A DNA stretch of 64,000 nt from the NCBI GenBank assembly GCA_013298215.1, contig JAAFKE010000011.1:1-64000 (forward strand), in the 5' to 3' direction. This DNA comes from Cytophagales bacterium (lineage in GTDB: Bacteria; Bacteroidota; Bacteroidia; Cytophagales; Spirosomataceae). The number at the start of each line of letters is the position of its first letter. Position 1 is the stretch's first letter. Made by a program: the position numbers and the translations under genes. The notes beneath the pieces are model-generated. The model searched no databases and was not told the origin of the DNA. It was given only the letters and a program-made list of their open reading frames with translations. Shown here piece after piece: positions 42,725-53,643 of the stretch.

Positions 42725-45700
42725 TCAGTTTCTCACAAACGACCGCACAGCAGTAATCTGTGCCTTTTCGTTCGTAATCACTGCAAAAAACGTACCGTTA
42801 TTGAGACGGTGCGCATCAAAATAAGTACTGTAAAAATTATCGCTTTTTTTCATAACCTCCTCATACACTTTCCTTCCGTTCAAATCGTAGATGGTCACTG
42901 TAAGGGTCGCGGTGGGGTTTGGAGCCGCGTATTCTATTTGAACGCCGTCGATGGTCGGGTTTGGATACAGCCTCATGAGTGCGTCGGGGCGCGTGGCCAA
43001 CGACGTAATGAGCACGAAGGTATCGGCCGAGAGTAGCTCTCCGCAACCATTCACGTTGGCGCGCACGCTGTAATTTCCCGTCTGGATAGCCTCAAAACTC
43101 TGCCGCGTGGCGTTGGGTATCAGCCTACTGTCTAAAAACCACTGGTAACTCTGCGCCGCCACCGACGTGAGTGTGAGCGCGTTGAGGGTGATGGTAGGTC
43201 GTTCGGCTGTTCTTGAAGTGACCGTTACCCCAGGCGACAATGTCGGCAGGCAACCGTTCGGGGTGGCCCGCACTTGGTATAGCCCCGTGCTGGTGGCCGA
43301 AAAAGTGGCGCGGTTTTCGTTGGCAATGACCTGGCCGTTGCGAAGCCACTCGTAAAAGGGGTTCGTGCCCGCCGTTGCGCCCGTGAGCAGGAGTGCTCCG
43401 CCCTCGCACACGGTTGTGTTGGTTGTTGGAGACAGCGTTACAGCCGTTTTTTCGGCAGTTGCTGCCGCTACGGCCACCCGCCGCGTTGGGCAGCCCAGAC
43501 TCCGTACTTTGAGATCATAGAAATAATAGTAGGCGTTTGTGAGGGTATCTACTTGGGTGGCGGTTCGGTTGAAAAGCGCACCTTTCAGGCTTAGAATATT
43601 GGGCAATACAAACGGAAAACCCGTCACGCCTGCGTTGCTCCTAAAAATAGTCGCGCCGTTTTCGTAGCCGATCGTAATCTTGTAGTCGCCCGCCTCTGGA
43701 ATGGACAAATTGAGCGCATAGACCTCCCCTGGATCGTTGGGGTCGTCGGCCACTTGGCCAGCTGGCGCGCCCACGTTGGGGGCATTGACTCCGCGCGTTG
43801 CCCGCACCTCCACGGTTGTGGCGGTAATGTAGCGGTCGTCCAGTCCCAAAATTGTGAAAGTAAGCCGCCCCGCCGTAGCTGTGTATAGCCGCGCACTTTC
43901 CAAAACCAACGGTGTGCGGGTACTAATAATGGGCGATGGCCCAAAGTTGCCGCCATAGCTCCCGCCCGTAAACGCCCCCTTGGTGGCTGGCCCAACCGAT
44001 TGGTTGAACTGGTTGATGCCCACGAAGAAAACCTGGTTTTGCGCCGCCAAACTGGCTGGACTACCCACCGCCACGGGCGTTTGTGCCGTTGGCGAGTCGT
44101 ACCAGAAAGCCGTGCCAGTAGCGTTACGGCTAATGAGCGACACAGGATCAGTGCCGCAGTAAGTGGCCGTGGCCACGGGGTCGGGCGTGAGGCTGGCTGC
44201 GGTTATGGTCTGTCTGGTCTCGTTGTTGCTCGCATCTTGGTCGTTTGGCAGGGTTGTGGTGGCCACAAAACTGTACGACGCACCTGGTACAAGCCGCGCA
44301 CCAAAGTCTTCGCTGAGGGTTGCAGTGCCTTCGGAAAAAGAAGCCAGGGCGGGTGCGTAGTTTGTGTTTAAGGTGCTGATTAACTGATTGGTGGCATCAA
44401 ATATTCGCACCGTCACGGGAATGTTAGACTGAGTTTGTAGTCCCGTATTTCGCAGCAGTACTGACACGCGTACTGCGCCTGTGTTGGCACAAAAGCCAGT
44501 TTCGGGGGCCACAATTGCCCGCACCGATACGTCGAGGTCGGGGCGTACAAAGGCCACCCTAAATTCTTGTGTTTCACCTTTTGGGTACGTGCCACAGGCC
44601 GCCACAGTTGCCGAGTCGGTGGTTTCTGCGCACACCACCCGCACCCGCGCCACGTTGCCAACGGCCAGCCCCACTGGTGCGCGCACGGTGGCCTGAAACA
44701 CCGCATTACCGCTCAAAATACCCGACTTGGCCGCCGTTTCGCTGGCATCGTCAAAATCGCCGTCGGCATTCCAATCCACAAACACCCGCACAGCTTTACT
44801 AAGGTCGGCCCCGCACGTACCCACCGAAACTTCCAACGGCAAAACCTGCCCGCTGGCCACGTTGAGGGTGGGTGTTGCTGTAAAATCGGTAAAGCGTTGG
44901 CAGCCGCTGAGGGCGTTTTGTTGAATATTGCCCAAAACAACCCGCGTAATTTTGGTGTCAGCGTCCGACGTGGCTCTCGACTCGCAGTATGCTTTGCCGC
45001 CTACGCCACTCACAATGAGCGCGTAGGCTTGGCTATTGTTGGTGAGCGTGCCTTTGTGGCGAATCGTGATGGTGTAGCTGCGGCCAGGCACGGCATCGGC
45101 AATGACCACCTGCTCAACGTTGTCGCGGATGTTGTCGGCGCGGGTGGCGGCGTTGGCGGGTTGCTCGGGGTTGAGCACCCACGGCAACGATTCGCTGGTG
45201 CCGTCGCTGATGCGCACGTCCAAGTCGTTAATGAGTTTAGGCGTTCGGTCGTTGAAATTTGCCGCCGTTGCGGCGGTGGCGGGAGATTCGGGGTCGTTCC
45301 AGCAGATGGTAGCCGCCAAGCCGCCCCGCCCCGATGCCACCACCTGCACCGTCTGGGTTTCGTTGGGAAGCAACGTTCGCTCGGCAATTAGAAAACTTTG
45401 ATCGGCATTCACGATGGCACGCGCGGCTCTTTCGGCGTTGAGCAAACCCCAACCAAACATGTAGTCTGGCCCCACCGAAGTACCAGCTTCGTCGGCGGTG
45501 TGCAGCACCAATCCTTTGATCGTAGATGCCCGCGCAAAGCGTTGTCCGTTGCGCTGGGCGTACAATTCTTGCAACAAAAACAATGTTCCCGATACGTTCG
45601 GCGACGACATGGACGTGCCGCTCAGGGTGGCGTAGGCGTTGGCATTGCTCGAACTGGTCGATAGCACGTTTACGCCGTCGGCTACTAAATCGGGTTTTAT

Positions 45701-46756
45701 GCGCCCGTCGTCGGTGGGCCCCCAGCTACTAAAACTCGAAAGTTGCGGGTCGGAGGGTTTGTTGTATTCTACCGTCAAGGGCGAAATTGCCCCCACTGTC
45801 AAAATATTTTTGGCCGTTCCGTAGGTCGAAATTAGGTCATAGTCGTTTTGGGGGGCGCGGGCTTTGGTACTGGTGCGGGCAGAGCTGCCAATAAAGTAAG
45901 GCGTGCCAGCGGGTGGGCCGTTTGAGCCACGGTCGTTGCCCGCCGATTTTACGATCAGGTACGAGGGCGCAGCGTAGGCAATGCGGTCGTATTCGCGGGC
46001 TTGGCTGTTGTAGACCCCAAACTTAAAATCAGCAGTTTCGCTGATTGTACTGTCACCGTACCATTCCCATTTCAAGTTGTTGTTTGTGCCTGGCCGCGCA
46101 TCGTTGAAACGCCAGCCCGACACCGTGCCGTAGGAGTGATTAGAAATCAGCAGATCAGACGATGCCGTGGACATCTCGGGCGTGTCGTTTCCAAAGTCAA
46201 AAGCCTGCATAAACGCGCCAGAAGCCATGCCTCTCGCTTGCGGGTTTAGGCCAGCTGCTATCATTGTGCCAGCCACGTGGGTGGCGTGGTTGTCGGTGGT
46301 GGTGGGGTTGTCTTGCTGCACTATGCGCCCTCTCAGTTCGTTGTGGGTGTTTAGCACGCGCCCACCGTCCCAGATACCCAACCGATTTTTCATAAATTCG
46401 GAGCCACCCGTTAGGTTCAACCCCAGCGAGCCGCCTTGCTGCAACGCCAAAGTACGCGTAGTGAAAGCCGCCGCGCGGTTGGTGTAGGTGGTGTTGTAGA
46501 GCGGGTGGTCGTTTTCATCCACGCCCACCAGCAGCATCACGGCGCCCGTTGCACTAGTTTCGCGCACTTTCCATCCTTTTTCGGTGGCCAGCCGCAGGGC
46601 GCGGCTAAGGCTCTTCTGTTCGGTCTTGCCAATGGCATCGGCGTTTTGTCGCTGGGCGGCCAGTTGCTGCGCCGAATACAACTGCTTCGGGTTTTGCCCC
46701 ATCCCATCTGTCAAACCAAGTATTGACCAGAACAACAAAAAATAACGGCGTCTCAT
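42725..46756 (-). CDS. Large S8 peptidase with GEVED, CARDB and Ig-like domains and T9SS tail
   Basis: Secreted subtilase of 1343 residues. After a signal peptide (1 to about 20, DGMGQ) come the S8 domain at about 110-440 with D130 (GIWDGG), H157 (NHATHVAG), N274 (SAGNDRG) and Ser382 (LSGTSMSSPN), a beta-sandwich to about 600, and a GEVED domain marked by VFVDWNADGDFDDASE. A CARDB-type domain, two Ig-like domains and a Por secretion tail (RLYPNPTIDGVQIEYAAP) follow. All catalytic residues are standard. The gene is upstream of its paralogue and probably co-transcribed. Together they are likely surface or secreted degraders of protein. ATG at 46756 gives the signal peptide. Confidence 0.94.
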   Translation of the reverse strand: MRRRYFLLFWSILGLTDGMGQNPKQLYSAQQLAAQRQNADAIGKTEQKSLSRALRLATEKGWKVRETSATGAVMLLVGVDENDHPLYNTTYTNRAAAFTTRTLALQQGGSLGLNLTGGSEFMKNRLGIWDGGRVLNTHNELRGRIVQQDNPTTTDNHATHVAGTMIAAGLNPQARGMASGAFMQAFDFGNDTPEMSTASSDLLISNHSYGTVSGWRFNDARPGTNNNLKWEWYGDSTISETADFKFGVYNSQAREYDRIAYAAPSYLIVKSAGNDRGSNGPPAGTPYFIGSSARTSTKARAPQNDYDLISTYGTAKNILTVGAISPLTVEYNKPSDPQLSSFSSWGPTDDGRIKPDLVADGVNVLSTSSSNANAYATLSGTSMSSPNVSGTLFLLQELYAQRNGQRFARASTIKGLVLHTADEAGTSVGPDYMFGWGLLNAERAARAIVNADQSFLIAERTLLPNETQTVQVVASGRGGLAATICWNDPESPATAATAANFNDRTPKLINDLDVRISDGTSESLPWVLNPEQPANAATRADNIRDNVEQVVIADAVPGRSYTITIRHKGTLTNNSQAYALIVSGVGGKAYCESRATSDADTKITRVVLGNIQQNALSGCQRFTDFTATPTLNVASGQVLPLEVSVGTCGADLSKAVRVFVDWNADGDFDDASETAAKSGILSGNAVFQATVRAPVGLAVGNVARVRVVCAETTDSATVAACGTYPKGETQEFRVAFVRPDLDVSVRAIVAPETGFCANTGAVRVSVLLRNTGLQTQSNIPVTVRIFDATNQLISTLNTNYAPALASFSEGTATLSEDFGARLVPGASYSFVATTTLPNDQDASNNETRQTITAASLTPDPVATATYCGTDPVSLISRNATGTAFWYDSPTAQTPVAVGSPASLAAQNQVFFVGINQFNQSVGPATKGAFTGGSYGGNFGPSPIISTRTPLVLESARLYTATAGRLTFTILGLDDRYITATTVEVRATRGVNAPNVGAPAGQVADDPNDPGEVYALNLSIPEAGDYKITIGYENGATIFRSNAGVTGFPFVLPNILSLKGALFNRTATQVDTLTNAYYYFYDLKVRSLGCPTRRVAVAAATAEKTAVTLSPTTNTTVCEGGALLLTGATAGTNPFYEWLRNGQVIANENRATFSATSTGLYQVRATPNGCLPTLSPGVTVTSRTAERPTITLNALTLTSVAAQSYQWFLDSRLIPNATRQSFEAIQTGNYSVRANVNGCGELLSADTFVLITSLATRPDALMRLYPNPTIDGVQIEYAAPNPTATLTVTIYDLNGRKVYEEVMKKSDNFYSTYFDAHRLNNGTFFAVITNEKAQITAVRSFVRN

Positions 46757-46987
46757 AAAAAAATATTTTAGTGTGCAAATTACCAAATAACCTTCACTTT
46801 CAGGCGGCTCGCTGGCGTTTTTAGGGGCAAAAACGATAAATTTTTACCGCCTCCAGTTGGTGCAAAGCGGCACACCAACAGACCCGACTGAATGTGTCGC
46901 GCAGTGGCGTTTCGCTCAATAAAAAAGACAGAACAGGGGGTGTTTTTACAAGTTAGTTTGATGGATAAAAAAGTCGTTGTCTTTTAC

Positions 46988-47009
46988 TTTTCAGTGTGGA
47001 CACTGAAAA
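46988..47009 (+). repeat. CAGTG-N4-CACTG hairpin repeat
   Basis: TTTTCAGTG (46988-46996), the loop TGGA and CACTGAAAA (47001-47009) share the CAGTG-N4-CACTG plan of the three copies at 3924-4018. Downstream GGCGTTGGACAATGGCGTTT parallels the GGCCTTGACAACGGCGTTTT after the third copy. It is about 43 kb away from that cluster. Confidence 0.6.
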
Positions 47010-47108
47010 TGGCGTTGGACAATGGCGTTTAAACGGGTGTTTTGCCAAAAATTGCCGCAATAAACTTAACGCAGGTTTGACGATTAATTAGGAATACAAT
47101 TCCAGTGA

Positions 47109-48899
<1,791 letters not shown>

Positions 48900-48930
48900 T
48901 AAATTGAAACTTTTTGATTTTTAGCGCTCA

Positions 48931-49179
48931 ATGAATTTACAAATCATCACTCCCGACAAACAAGTTTTCGCGGGCGAAGTCGTGGCCGTTACCTTTCCTG
49001 GCTCGGAGGGCCAGTTTCAAGTTCTCGACAACCACGCTCCGCTGGTGAGCACCCTCGGTTTGGGGAGTTTGGTGGTCGAAGAAGCAGGTGCAATAAAGCA
49101 ATCGTTCTCCATTGATGGGGGTGTGGTTGAGGTATTAAATAACAATGTGCTGGTACTGGCGGAGTCGGTGGTAGCTTAA
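48931..49179 (+). CDS. atpC: ATP synthase subunit epsilon (short form)
   Basis: Rotor subunit linking F1 and the c-ring. The 82 residues form only the N-terminal beta-sandwich domain (LQIITPDKQVFAGEVVAVTFPGSEGQFQVLDNHAPLVSTL); the two-helix C-terminal domain of about 50 residues that inhibits ATP hydrolysis in E. coli is missing. Short epsilons are common in Bacteroidota. It follows atpD by 31 bp, a split atpDC arrangement. Confidence 0.95.
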   Translation: MNLQIITPDKQVFAGEVVAVTFPGSEGQFQVLDNHAPLVSTLGLGSLVVEEAGAIKQSFSIDGGVVEVLNNNVLVLAESVVA

Positions 49180-49203
49180 TTATAACCCATTTAAAAAACT
49201 AAA

Positions 49204-49815
49204 ATGAAAAATACCTCCCTAATCTGGAACGCTGCCCTTACCGTTGCCGTGGCTATATTGTACTTTTTGCATTTTAAAGGTGCAACCCCAGACACGACTA
49301 CTACCAACAACGATGCCGCCAAGGGCAAAAAAATCGTTTATGTAAATGCAGATTCGCTCCTCAAAAACTACGCTTACTACAAAGATTTCCAGAAAGAGTT
49401 TGAGAGCAAGGCCTACCAGTTAGACTTTGAACTCAACACCAAGGGACGTTCGTTGCAAAACGAGGTACAGTTTTTTCAGCAACGCGCCCAAACCCTTACC
49501 CAAGAGCAGGCCGTAGGCGTGCAGCAGCAGTTGCAGAAAAAAGAGCAAGATTTGGTGCAATACCGCGACAGCAACTTAAAGAAACTCGAGGAGGAGCGCC
49601 AAAAGAAAACCGAGATGTTTTACGCCAATATTTTCGACTACCTCAAAAAGGTGAACAAAGAAAATGGTTATGAGTTTGTGCTCGGCTACAGCAAAGGTGG
49701 CGGCATTTTGTTTGCCAACACCGACAACGAAATAACTGGAAAAATTCTTGAGGGATTGAACAAAGAATACGCCGCCAACAAGAAGCCAGAAAAAGCCGCA
49801 CCAGCCAAGAAGTAA
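49204..49815 (+). CDS. OmpH/Skp family periplasmic chaperone
   Basis: Coiled-coil chaperone for outer-membrane proteins. The 203 residues have an N-terminal signal or anchor (1 to about 25), the short head (KKIVYVNADSLLKNYAYYKDFQKEFESKAYQLDFELN), two long charged helices (about 60-150, rich in Q, E and K) and the end segment GYEFVLGYSKGGGILFANT. The tail is Lys/Ala/Pro-rich. It is 24 bp after atpC and probably co-transcribed, and ends before a strong terminator. Confidence 0.9.
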   Translation: MKNTSLIWNAALTVAVAILYFLHFKGATPDTTTTNNDAAKGKKIVYVNADSLLKNYAYYKDFQKEFESKAYQLDFELNTKGRSLQNEVQFFQQRAQTLTQEQAVGVQQQLQKKEQDLVQYRDSNLKKLEEERQKKTEMFYANIFDYLKKVNKENGYEFVLGYSKGGGILFANTDNEITGKILEGLNKEYAANKKPEKAAPAKK

Positions 49816-49845
49816 TTACAAAACGCTGGAAATACATTTGAACTA

Positions 49846-49883
49846 CGCAAAAGAGCGGGCTGAGATCAGCCCGCTCTTTTGCG
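49846..49883 (+). terminator. Intrinsic terminator of the atpDC-ompH unit
   Basis: A perfect 18-bp hairpin (arms 49846-49863 and 49866-49883) with core AGAGCGGGCTGA. The inner bases must open to form the loop. T-rich sequence in the 3' arm and a perfect stem support termination. Confidence 0.82.
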
Positions 49884-50033
49884 TATATTAGCATCGGGTT
49901 GGCTCCCCTATTTTACCGATTCACGCCTGTTTTAGGTTGTTTTGAGCGAATTTTTATAACGAACTACGCCACCAAATGCGTTGTGTTGGTGTATTACGCA
50001 AAAAGTTTCACTAACAAAACAAATTCTAAAAAC

Positions 50034-50945
50034 ATGAAACCACTCATTTTGTCCCGCTCGTTCAGCCTCACAGCTTTGGCGGTGTTGCTCATTAGCTCCC
50101 TGTTTGTTTCTTGCCAAAAAGACGAAACGCCCAAAGTCAAAAACATTGTCGAAACCGCCTTGTCCGACCCGCAGTTTTCGACGCTCGTAGCTGCTTTGCA
50201 AAAAGCCGAACTCACCAATACGCTCTCTGGAACGGGGCCGTTTACGGTGTTTGCACCCAACAACGACGCTTTTGTGAAGGCGGGCGTTACCGATTTGACC
50301 AAAATTACTAAGGACGACCTAGCCAAAATCTTGCTCGACCACGTGCTCGGGGCAAACGTCCCCGCCGCCAACGTCATGTCGGGCGCGGCCACCACGGCGG
50401 GCAGTCGGCAGATTTTTTTGTCTAAAAATGCCAGCGGGGTTTTTATTAACGGCAAAATACAGGTAATCAAAGCCGACGTTACCACCGCCAACGGCACCAT
50501 CCACGTCATCAACGACGTTATTATGCAGCCCACCCAAAACATCGTGCAAATTGCAGCGGCCAATCCCAACTTCAAAACGCTGGTATCATTAGTAACGCAA
50601 GCAGATTTGGGAGCTACTCTTAGTGGACCAGGCCCTTTCACGGTATTTGCACCCACCGACGCGGCCTTCACGGAGTTGTTCAAAACCGTGAATCCTGCTA
50701 CGCTAACTAAACAGCAGATTGCCAATATTTTGTTGTACCACGTGGTGCCAGGCCGCGTATTTTCTGCCGATTTGGTAAACAACGCCAGCGTGCAAACCGC
50801 GCTTAGTACGGGCAAAGTAACCGTAGACTTGAGCAGCGGCGCGGGTATTAAAGCCACGGGCGGGGCGGTGTCGAAGGTAACAACCACCGACATTTTGGCC
50901 ACCAACGGCGTTATTCACGTCATCGACAAAGTGCTTATTCCGTAG
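50034..50945 (+). CDS. Fasciclin (FAS1) domain lipoprotein
   Basis: The 303 residues begin with a lipoprotein signal (lipobox LFVSC) and hold two FAS1 domains (about 35-170 and 170-303), each with the H1 and H2 motifs: TGPFTVFAPNNDAF, NGTIHVINDVIMQP, and GPGPFTVFAPTDAAF, NGVIHVIDKVLIP. FAS1 domains mediate adhesion to surfaces or other cells. The protein is anchored in a membrane, probably the outer one. The ATG at 50034 matches the signal peptide; upstream in-frame codons do not. Confidence 0.93.
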   Translation: MKPLILSRSFSLTALAVLLISSLFVSCQKDETPKVKNIVETALSDPQFSTLVAALQKAELTNTLSGTGPFTVFAPNNDAFVKAGVTDLTKITKDDLAKILLDHVLGANVPAANVMSGAATTAGSRQIFLSKNASGVFINGKIQVIKADVTTANGTIHVINDVIMQPTQNIVQIAAANPNFKTLVSLVTQADLGATLSGPGPFTVFAPTDAAFTELFKTVNPATLTKQQIANILLYHVVPGRVFSADLVNNASVQTALSTGKVTVDLSSGAGIKATGGAVSKVTTTDILATNGVIHVIDKVLIP

Positions 50946-50991
50946 GTTTTTTGGTAAAACTCCGAAAAGTAATTACTTTTCAACATCACTT

Positions 50992-51032
50992 GGGCAGGTT
51001 CAAATTAACGCTTTGGGCCTGCCCTATTTTTT
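50992..51032 (+). terminator. Intrinsic terminator after the FAS1 gene
   Basis: A 13-bp stem with two G-U pairs (arms 50992-51004 and 51012-51024, loop 7 nt) followed by TATTTTTTT. It separates the FAS1 gene from the two-component operon. Confidence 0.78.
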
Positions 51033-51048
51033 TAACCAATAAACTACC

Positions 51049-52065
51049 ATGTTTGGCCATTCGCTACGCTACCTTTTCATCGCTGCCCTCGCAGGGTATT
51101 CTTTCCTGAACACTTGGTCGGTTGATATTTTCAAATACTACCCCATTCCAGTGCCGATCTGGGTGGCGGGCGTGTTGTTTTTGATTGCTACATTTGGTAT
51201 CTGGGAGAGCAACCGGCTCATAAACCTTTGGTTATTGACCAAACAGATGCCCTTTTTGCAGCAAACGGCCTACCAATTTGCCGCGAGTATTTTCGTTACG
51301 GCCATCATAGCCACCGCAGGCATTGTGGGCGTAAGCCAGGCGTGCCACATTCCTTTTTCCCAACTTGGTTTATCGCTCAAACTATTTTTGGTGTTTGCGT
51401 TTCGCATCAATTTGTTTCTCAATACCATTCACGTTATTTCAGAGTACGTCAAACAACTCCGCAAGAGTCAGATGGAAGCCGAACAACTCAAAAAAGCCTC
51501 CGTACAAGCCGAACTGCAAGCCATTCGCAACCAAGTAAATCCGCATTTTTTGTTTAATAATTTGAGCGTTTTGGCCGCGCTCATTCCCAAAGACACGCGG
51601 GCATCGGTGGAGTTTGTGCAGCAGTTTTCAAAAGTATACCGCTACGTATTGGTCAGCCACGAAAAAGGACTCGTAACGCTCGACGAAGAACTTCATTTTA
51701 TTGATTCGTATTTGTATTTGCTGGAAAAACGCTTTGGCGCGGCTTTTCAAGCTACGATTGACGTGGGGGCGCAGGCACGGGCCAAAAAATTGGTGCCAGT
51801 AGCTTTGCAAATGCTCATCGAAAACGCCGTAAAACACAATGTCGTGTCCGAAAAGCGGCCCTTGCACCTCACCATCAAAGACAACGGCGGCCAAATATTG
51901 GTCGTCCAAAACAACATCCAACCCCGCCTGCAAGACCAAGTACTCTCAACGGGCATCGGGCTGTCGAATATTGTGCAACGCTACGCTTTTTTGGGCAACC
52001 AAGTCCCCGAAATTCAACAAACCAAAACCGATTTTGTGGTAAAATTACCGCTGTTGGCCATGTAA
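51049..52065 (+). CDS. LytS-type sensor histidine kinase
   Basis: The 338-residue membrane sensor has four hydrophobic helices in the first 130 residues, a coiled-coil (about 134-160), then the His_kinase dimerisation box NQVNPHFLFNNLSVLAAL with His166 as the phosphate acceptor, and an ATPase domain to the end (VALQMLIENAVKHNV, STGIGLSNIVQRYAF). It is followed by a LytTR response regulator 19 bp later, a classical pair. No periplasmic sensing domain is present, so a membrane-embedded signal is likely. Confidence 0.94.
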   Translation: MFGHSLRYLFIAALAGYSFLNTWSVDIFKYYPIPVPIWVAGVLFLIATFGIWESNRLINLWLLTKQMPFLQQTAYQFAASIFVTAIIATAGIVGVSQACHIPFSQLGLSLKLFLVFAFRINLFLNTIHVISEYVKQLRKSQMEAEQLKKASVQAELQAIRNQVNPHFLFNNLSVLAALIPKDTRASVEFVQQFSKVYRYVLVSHEKGLVTLDEELHFIDSYLYLLEKRFGAAFQATIDVGAQARAKKLVPVALQMLIENAVKHNVVSEKRPLHLTIKDNGGQILVVQNNIQPRLQDQVLSTGIGLSNIVQRYAFLGNQVPEIQQTKTDFVVKLPLLAM

Positions 52066-52084
52066 TTTTTTTAGTACCCAAACC

Positions 52085-52828
52085 ATGAAAATACTCATTC
52101 TCGAAGACGAACGACTCTCGGCCGAACGGCTGCAAGATTTGCTGTGCCAAATCCAGCCCGACTGCCAAGTGCTCGGCATTGTGGAGTCGGTAGAGGGGGC
52201 CGTGGAGTGGTGGCAAAACAACCCCAACCCAGACTTAATTTTTGTGGATATTCACCTGGCCGACGGCTCCAGTTTTGAGTTTTTGAGAAACGCCAACGTG
52301 CAAGTCCCGCTCATTTTTACGACCGCCTACGACCGCCACGCCCTCGAAGCCTTTCAGCTCAACAGCCTGGATTATCTGCTCAAACCCATTGATGCCAAAG
52401 ATTTGGAACGCGCCTTGGCAAAATTCAAACAGTGGAACAGCGTTTCGTTGCTCGATTTGGGCCGACTCGAAGCTACCCTCAAACAACTCGCGCAGCCCTT
52501 TAAGCAACGCTTTTTGGTGCGCTACGGCGACAATCTTACGTACCGAACCACTGAGGAAATTGCGTACTTTTATGCCGACGACAAAACGGTATATTTGGTA
52601 GGCACCGACACCAAGCGATACATTGTGGACTATCGCCTCGAAGAACTATTAGATCCAATTTATTTTTTTAGAATCAACCGAAAGTTTATTGGCCATATTT
52701 TGGCTATTCAACGCATGAAAAGCACCTTTAATGGTCGCATTCAAGTTTTTTTGAAGCCCGCTCCCGAAGGCGACGTGTTTGTGAGCAAAGAAAAATCATC
52801 TGAGCTAAAAACTTGGATAGACCGCTGA
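52085..52828 (+). CDS. LytTR-family response regulator
   Basis: The 247 residues are a receiver domain (1 to about 120) with acidic residues EDE at 7-9, phospho-acceptor Asp55 (IFVDIHLADG), a Thr at TTAYD and a Lys at LLKP, and a LytTR DNA-binding domain (about 140-245, with TYRTTEEIAYFYADDKTVYLV and RINRKFIGHILAI). It partners the kinase directly upstream. The next gene (an outer-membrane protein) may be a target or just co-transcribed. Confidence 0.94.
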   Translation: MKILILEDERLSAERLQDLLCQIQPDCQVLGIVESVEGAVEWWQNNPNPDLIFVDIHLADGSSFEFLRNANVQVPLIFTTAYDRHALEAFQLNSLDYLLKPIDAKDLERALAKFKQWNSVSLLDLGRLEATLKQLAQPFKQRFLVRYGDNLTYRTTEEIAYFYADDKTVYLVGTDTKRYIVDYRLEELLDPIYFFRINRKFIGHILAIQRMKSTFNGRIQVFLKPAPEGDVFVSKEKSSELKTWIDR

Positions 52829-52850
52829 AACTACTGTATCTACAATTTAT

Positions 52851-53585
52851 ATGAACCGTTATATTTTAATTGCATTGGTGCTGGCTTGCGTCGGCAACGG
52901 TGCTTTTGGCCAAAGCCGCGACGTGCTAAAACTCAAAAATGGCAGTGTCATTAAGGGTAAAATAATGCCGCCGACCGCCGACCAAACTACTCAAAATCAA
53001 TTAGACAACGTGGCCATCGAAACCTACGACGGCAGCGTTTGGGTTGTTAAAACTACCGACATCGCCGAGCGCGGCCGCGAACCCTTCAAAGACCCCGCCA
53101 TTCGCTACCGCAGCCGTGGCTTTGAACACTACACCGAACTCGGGCCGTTGGCCATGAGCAACCGCGCCTCCAACGGCATTACTACTTCGGCTTTTTCGTT
53201 TCAAACCACCAACGGCTACCGTTTTGGCCAGTGGCTGTTTGCGGGGGTAGGCGTGGGTGCCGACCTCTACGCCGTCCAAACTTTTGTGCCAATTGTGCTG
53301 AGTATCAGGGGAGATTTTACCAACAAAGGCACCAAGATTCCGTTTTATTTTGTGGAAGGCGGCCACTCCATCAATGCTACCTCCAACGACGTGTTGAATA
53401 TAAACTACCGTGGAGGGCCTACTTTTGCAGTCGGTGGCGGCCTCAAACTGCTTTTTCACCAAAGTACGGCGTTTGTTGTGGGAGTGGGCTATAGGTTTCA
53501 GCGTTCTACCACCGAGCGGCTCGACCTACCCACCGTCGTCGAAGACTTCAACCGTTTGACGCTCCGCATCGGGTTCTCGTTTTGA
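52851..53585 (+). CDS. Hypothetical outer membrane protein, 244 aa
   Basis: The signal peptide (1 to about 20, GNGAFGQ) is followed by a short conserved part (SRDVLKLKNGSVIKGKIMP, a pattern seen in small beta domains) and a barrel-like region (about 95-244) with alternating hydrophobics ending in RLTLRIGFSF, whose terminal Phe fits outer-membrane barrel insertion. No family name can be given. It follows the response regulator by 22 bp and may form a three-gene unit with the two-component pair. Confidence 0.78.
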   Translation: MNRYILIALVLACVGNGAFGQSRDVLKLKNGSVIKGKIMPPTADQTTQNQLDNVAIETYDGSVWVVKTTDIAERGREPFKDPAIRYRSRGFEHYTELGPLAMSNRASNGITTSAFSFQTTNGYRFGQWLFAGVGVGADLYAVQTFVPIVLSIRGDFTNKGTKIPFYFVEGGHSINATSNDVLNINYRGGPTFAVGGGLKLLFHQSTAFVVGVGYRFQRSTTERLDLPTVVEDFNRLTLRIGFSF

Positions 53586-53589
53586 TTGC

Positions 53590-53631
53590 GCCGCGTAGGC
53601 CGAGCCGCGTAGGCCGCGCCGCGCAGGCTAC
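53590..53631 (+). repeat. Three 14-bp tandem repeats
   Basis: GCCGCGTAGGCCGA (53590-53603), GCCGCGTAGGCCGC (53604-53617) and GCCGCGCAGGCTAC (53618-53631) are tandem and GC-rich, directly after the outer-membrane protein gene. Confidence 0.75.
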
Positions 53632-53643
53632 GATATGCTGCAT

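Noticed and set aside
44567-45391. 274-codon +-strand ORF over the large S8 peptidase
   Set aside because: Antisense to conserved GEVED and S8 sequence; composition typical of a shadow frame.
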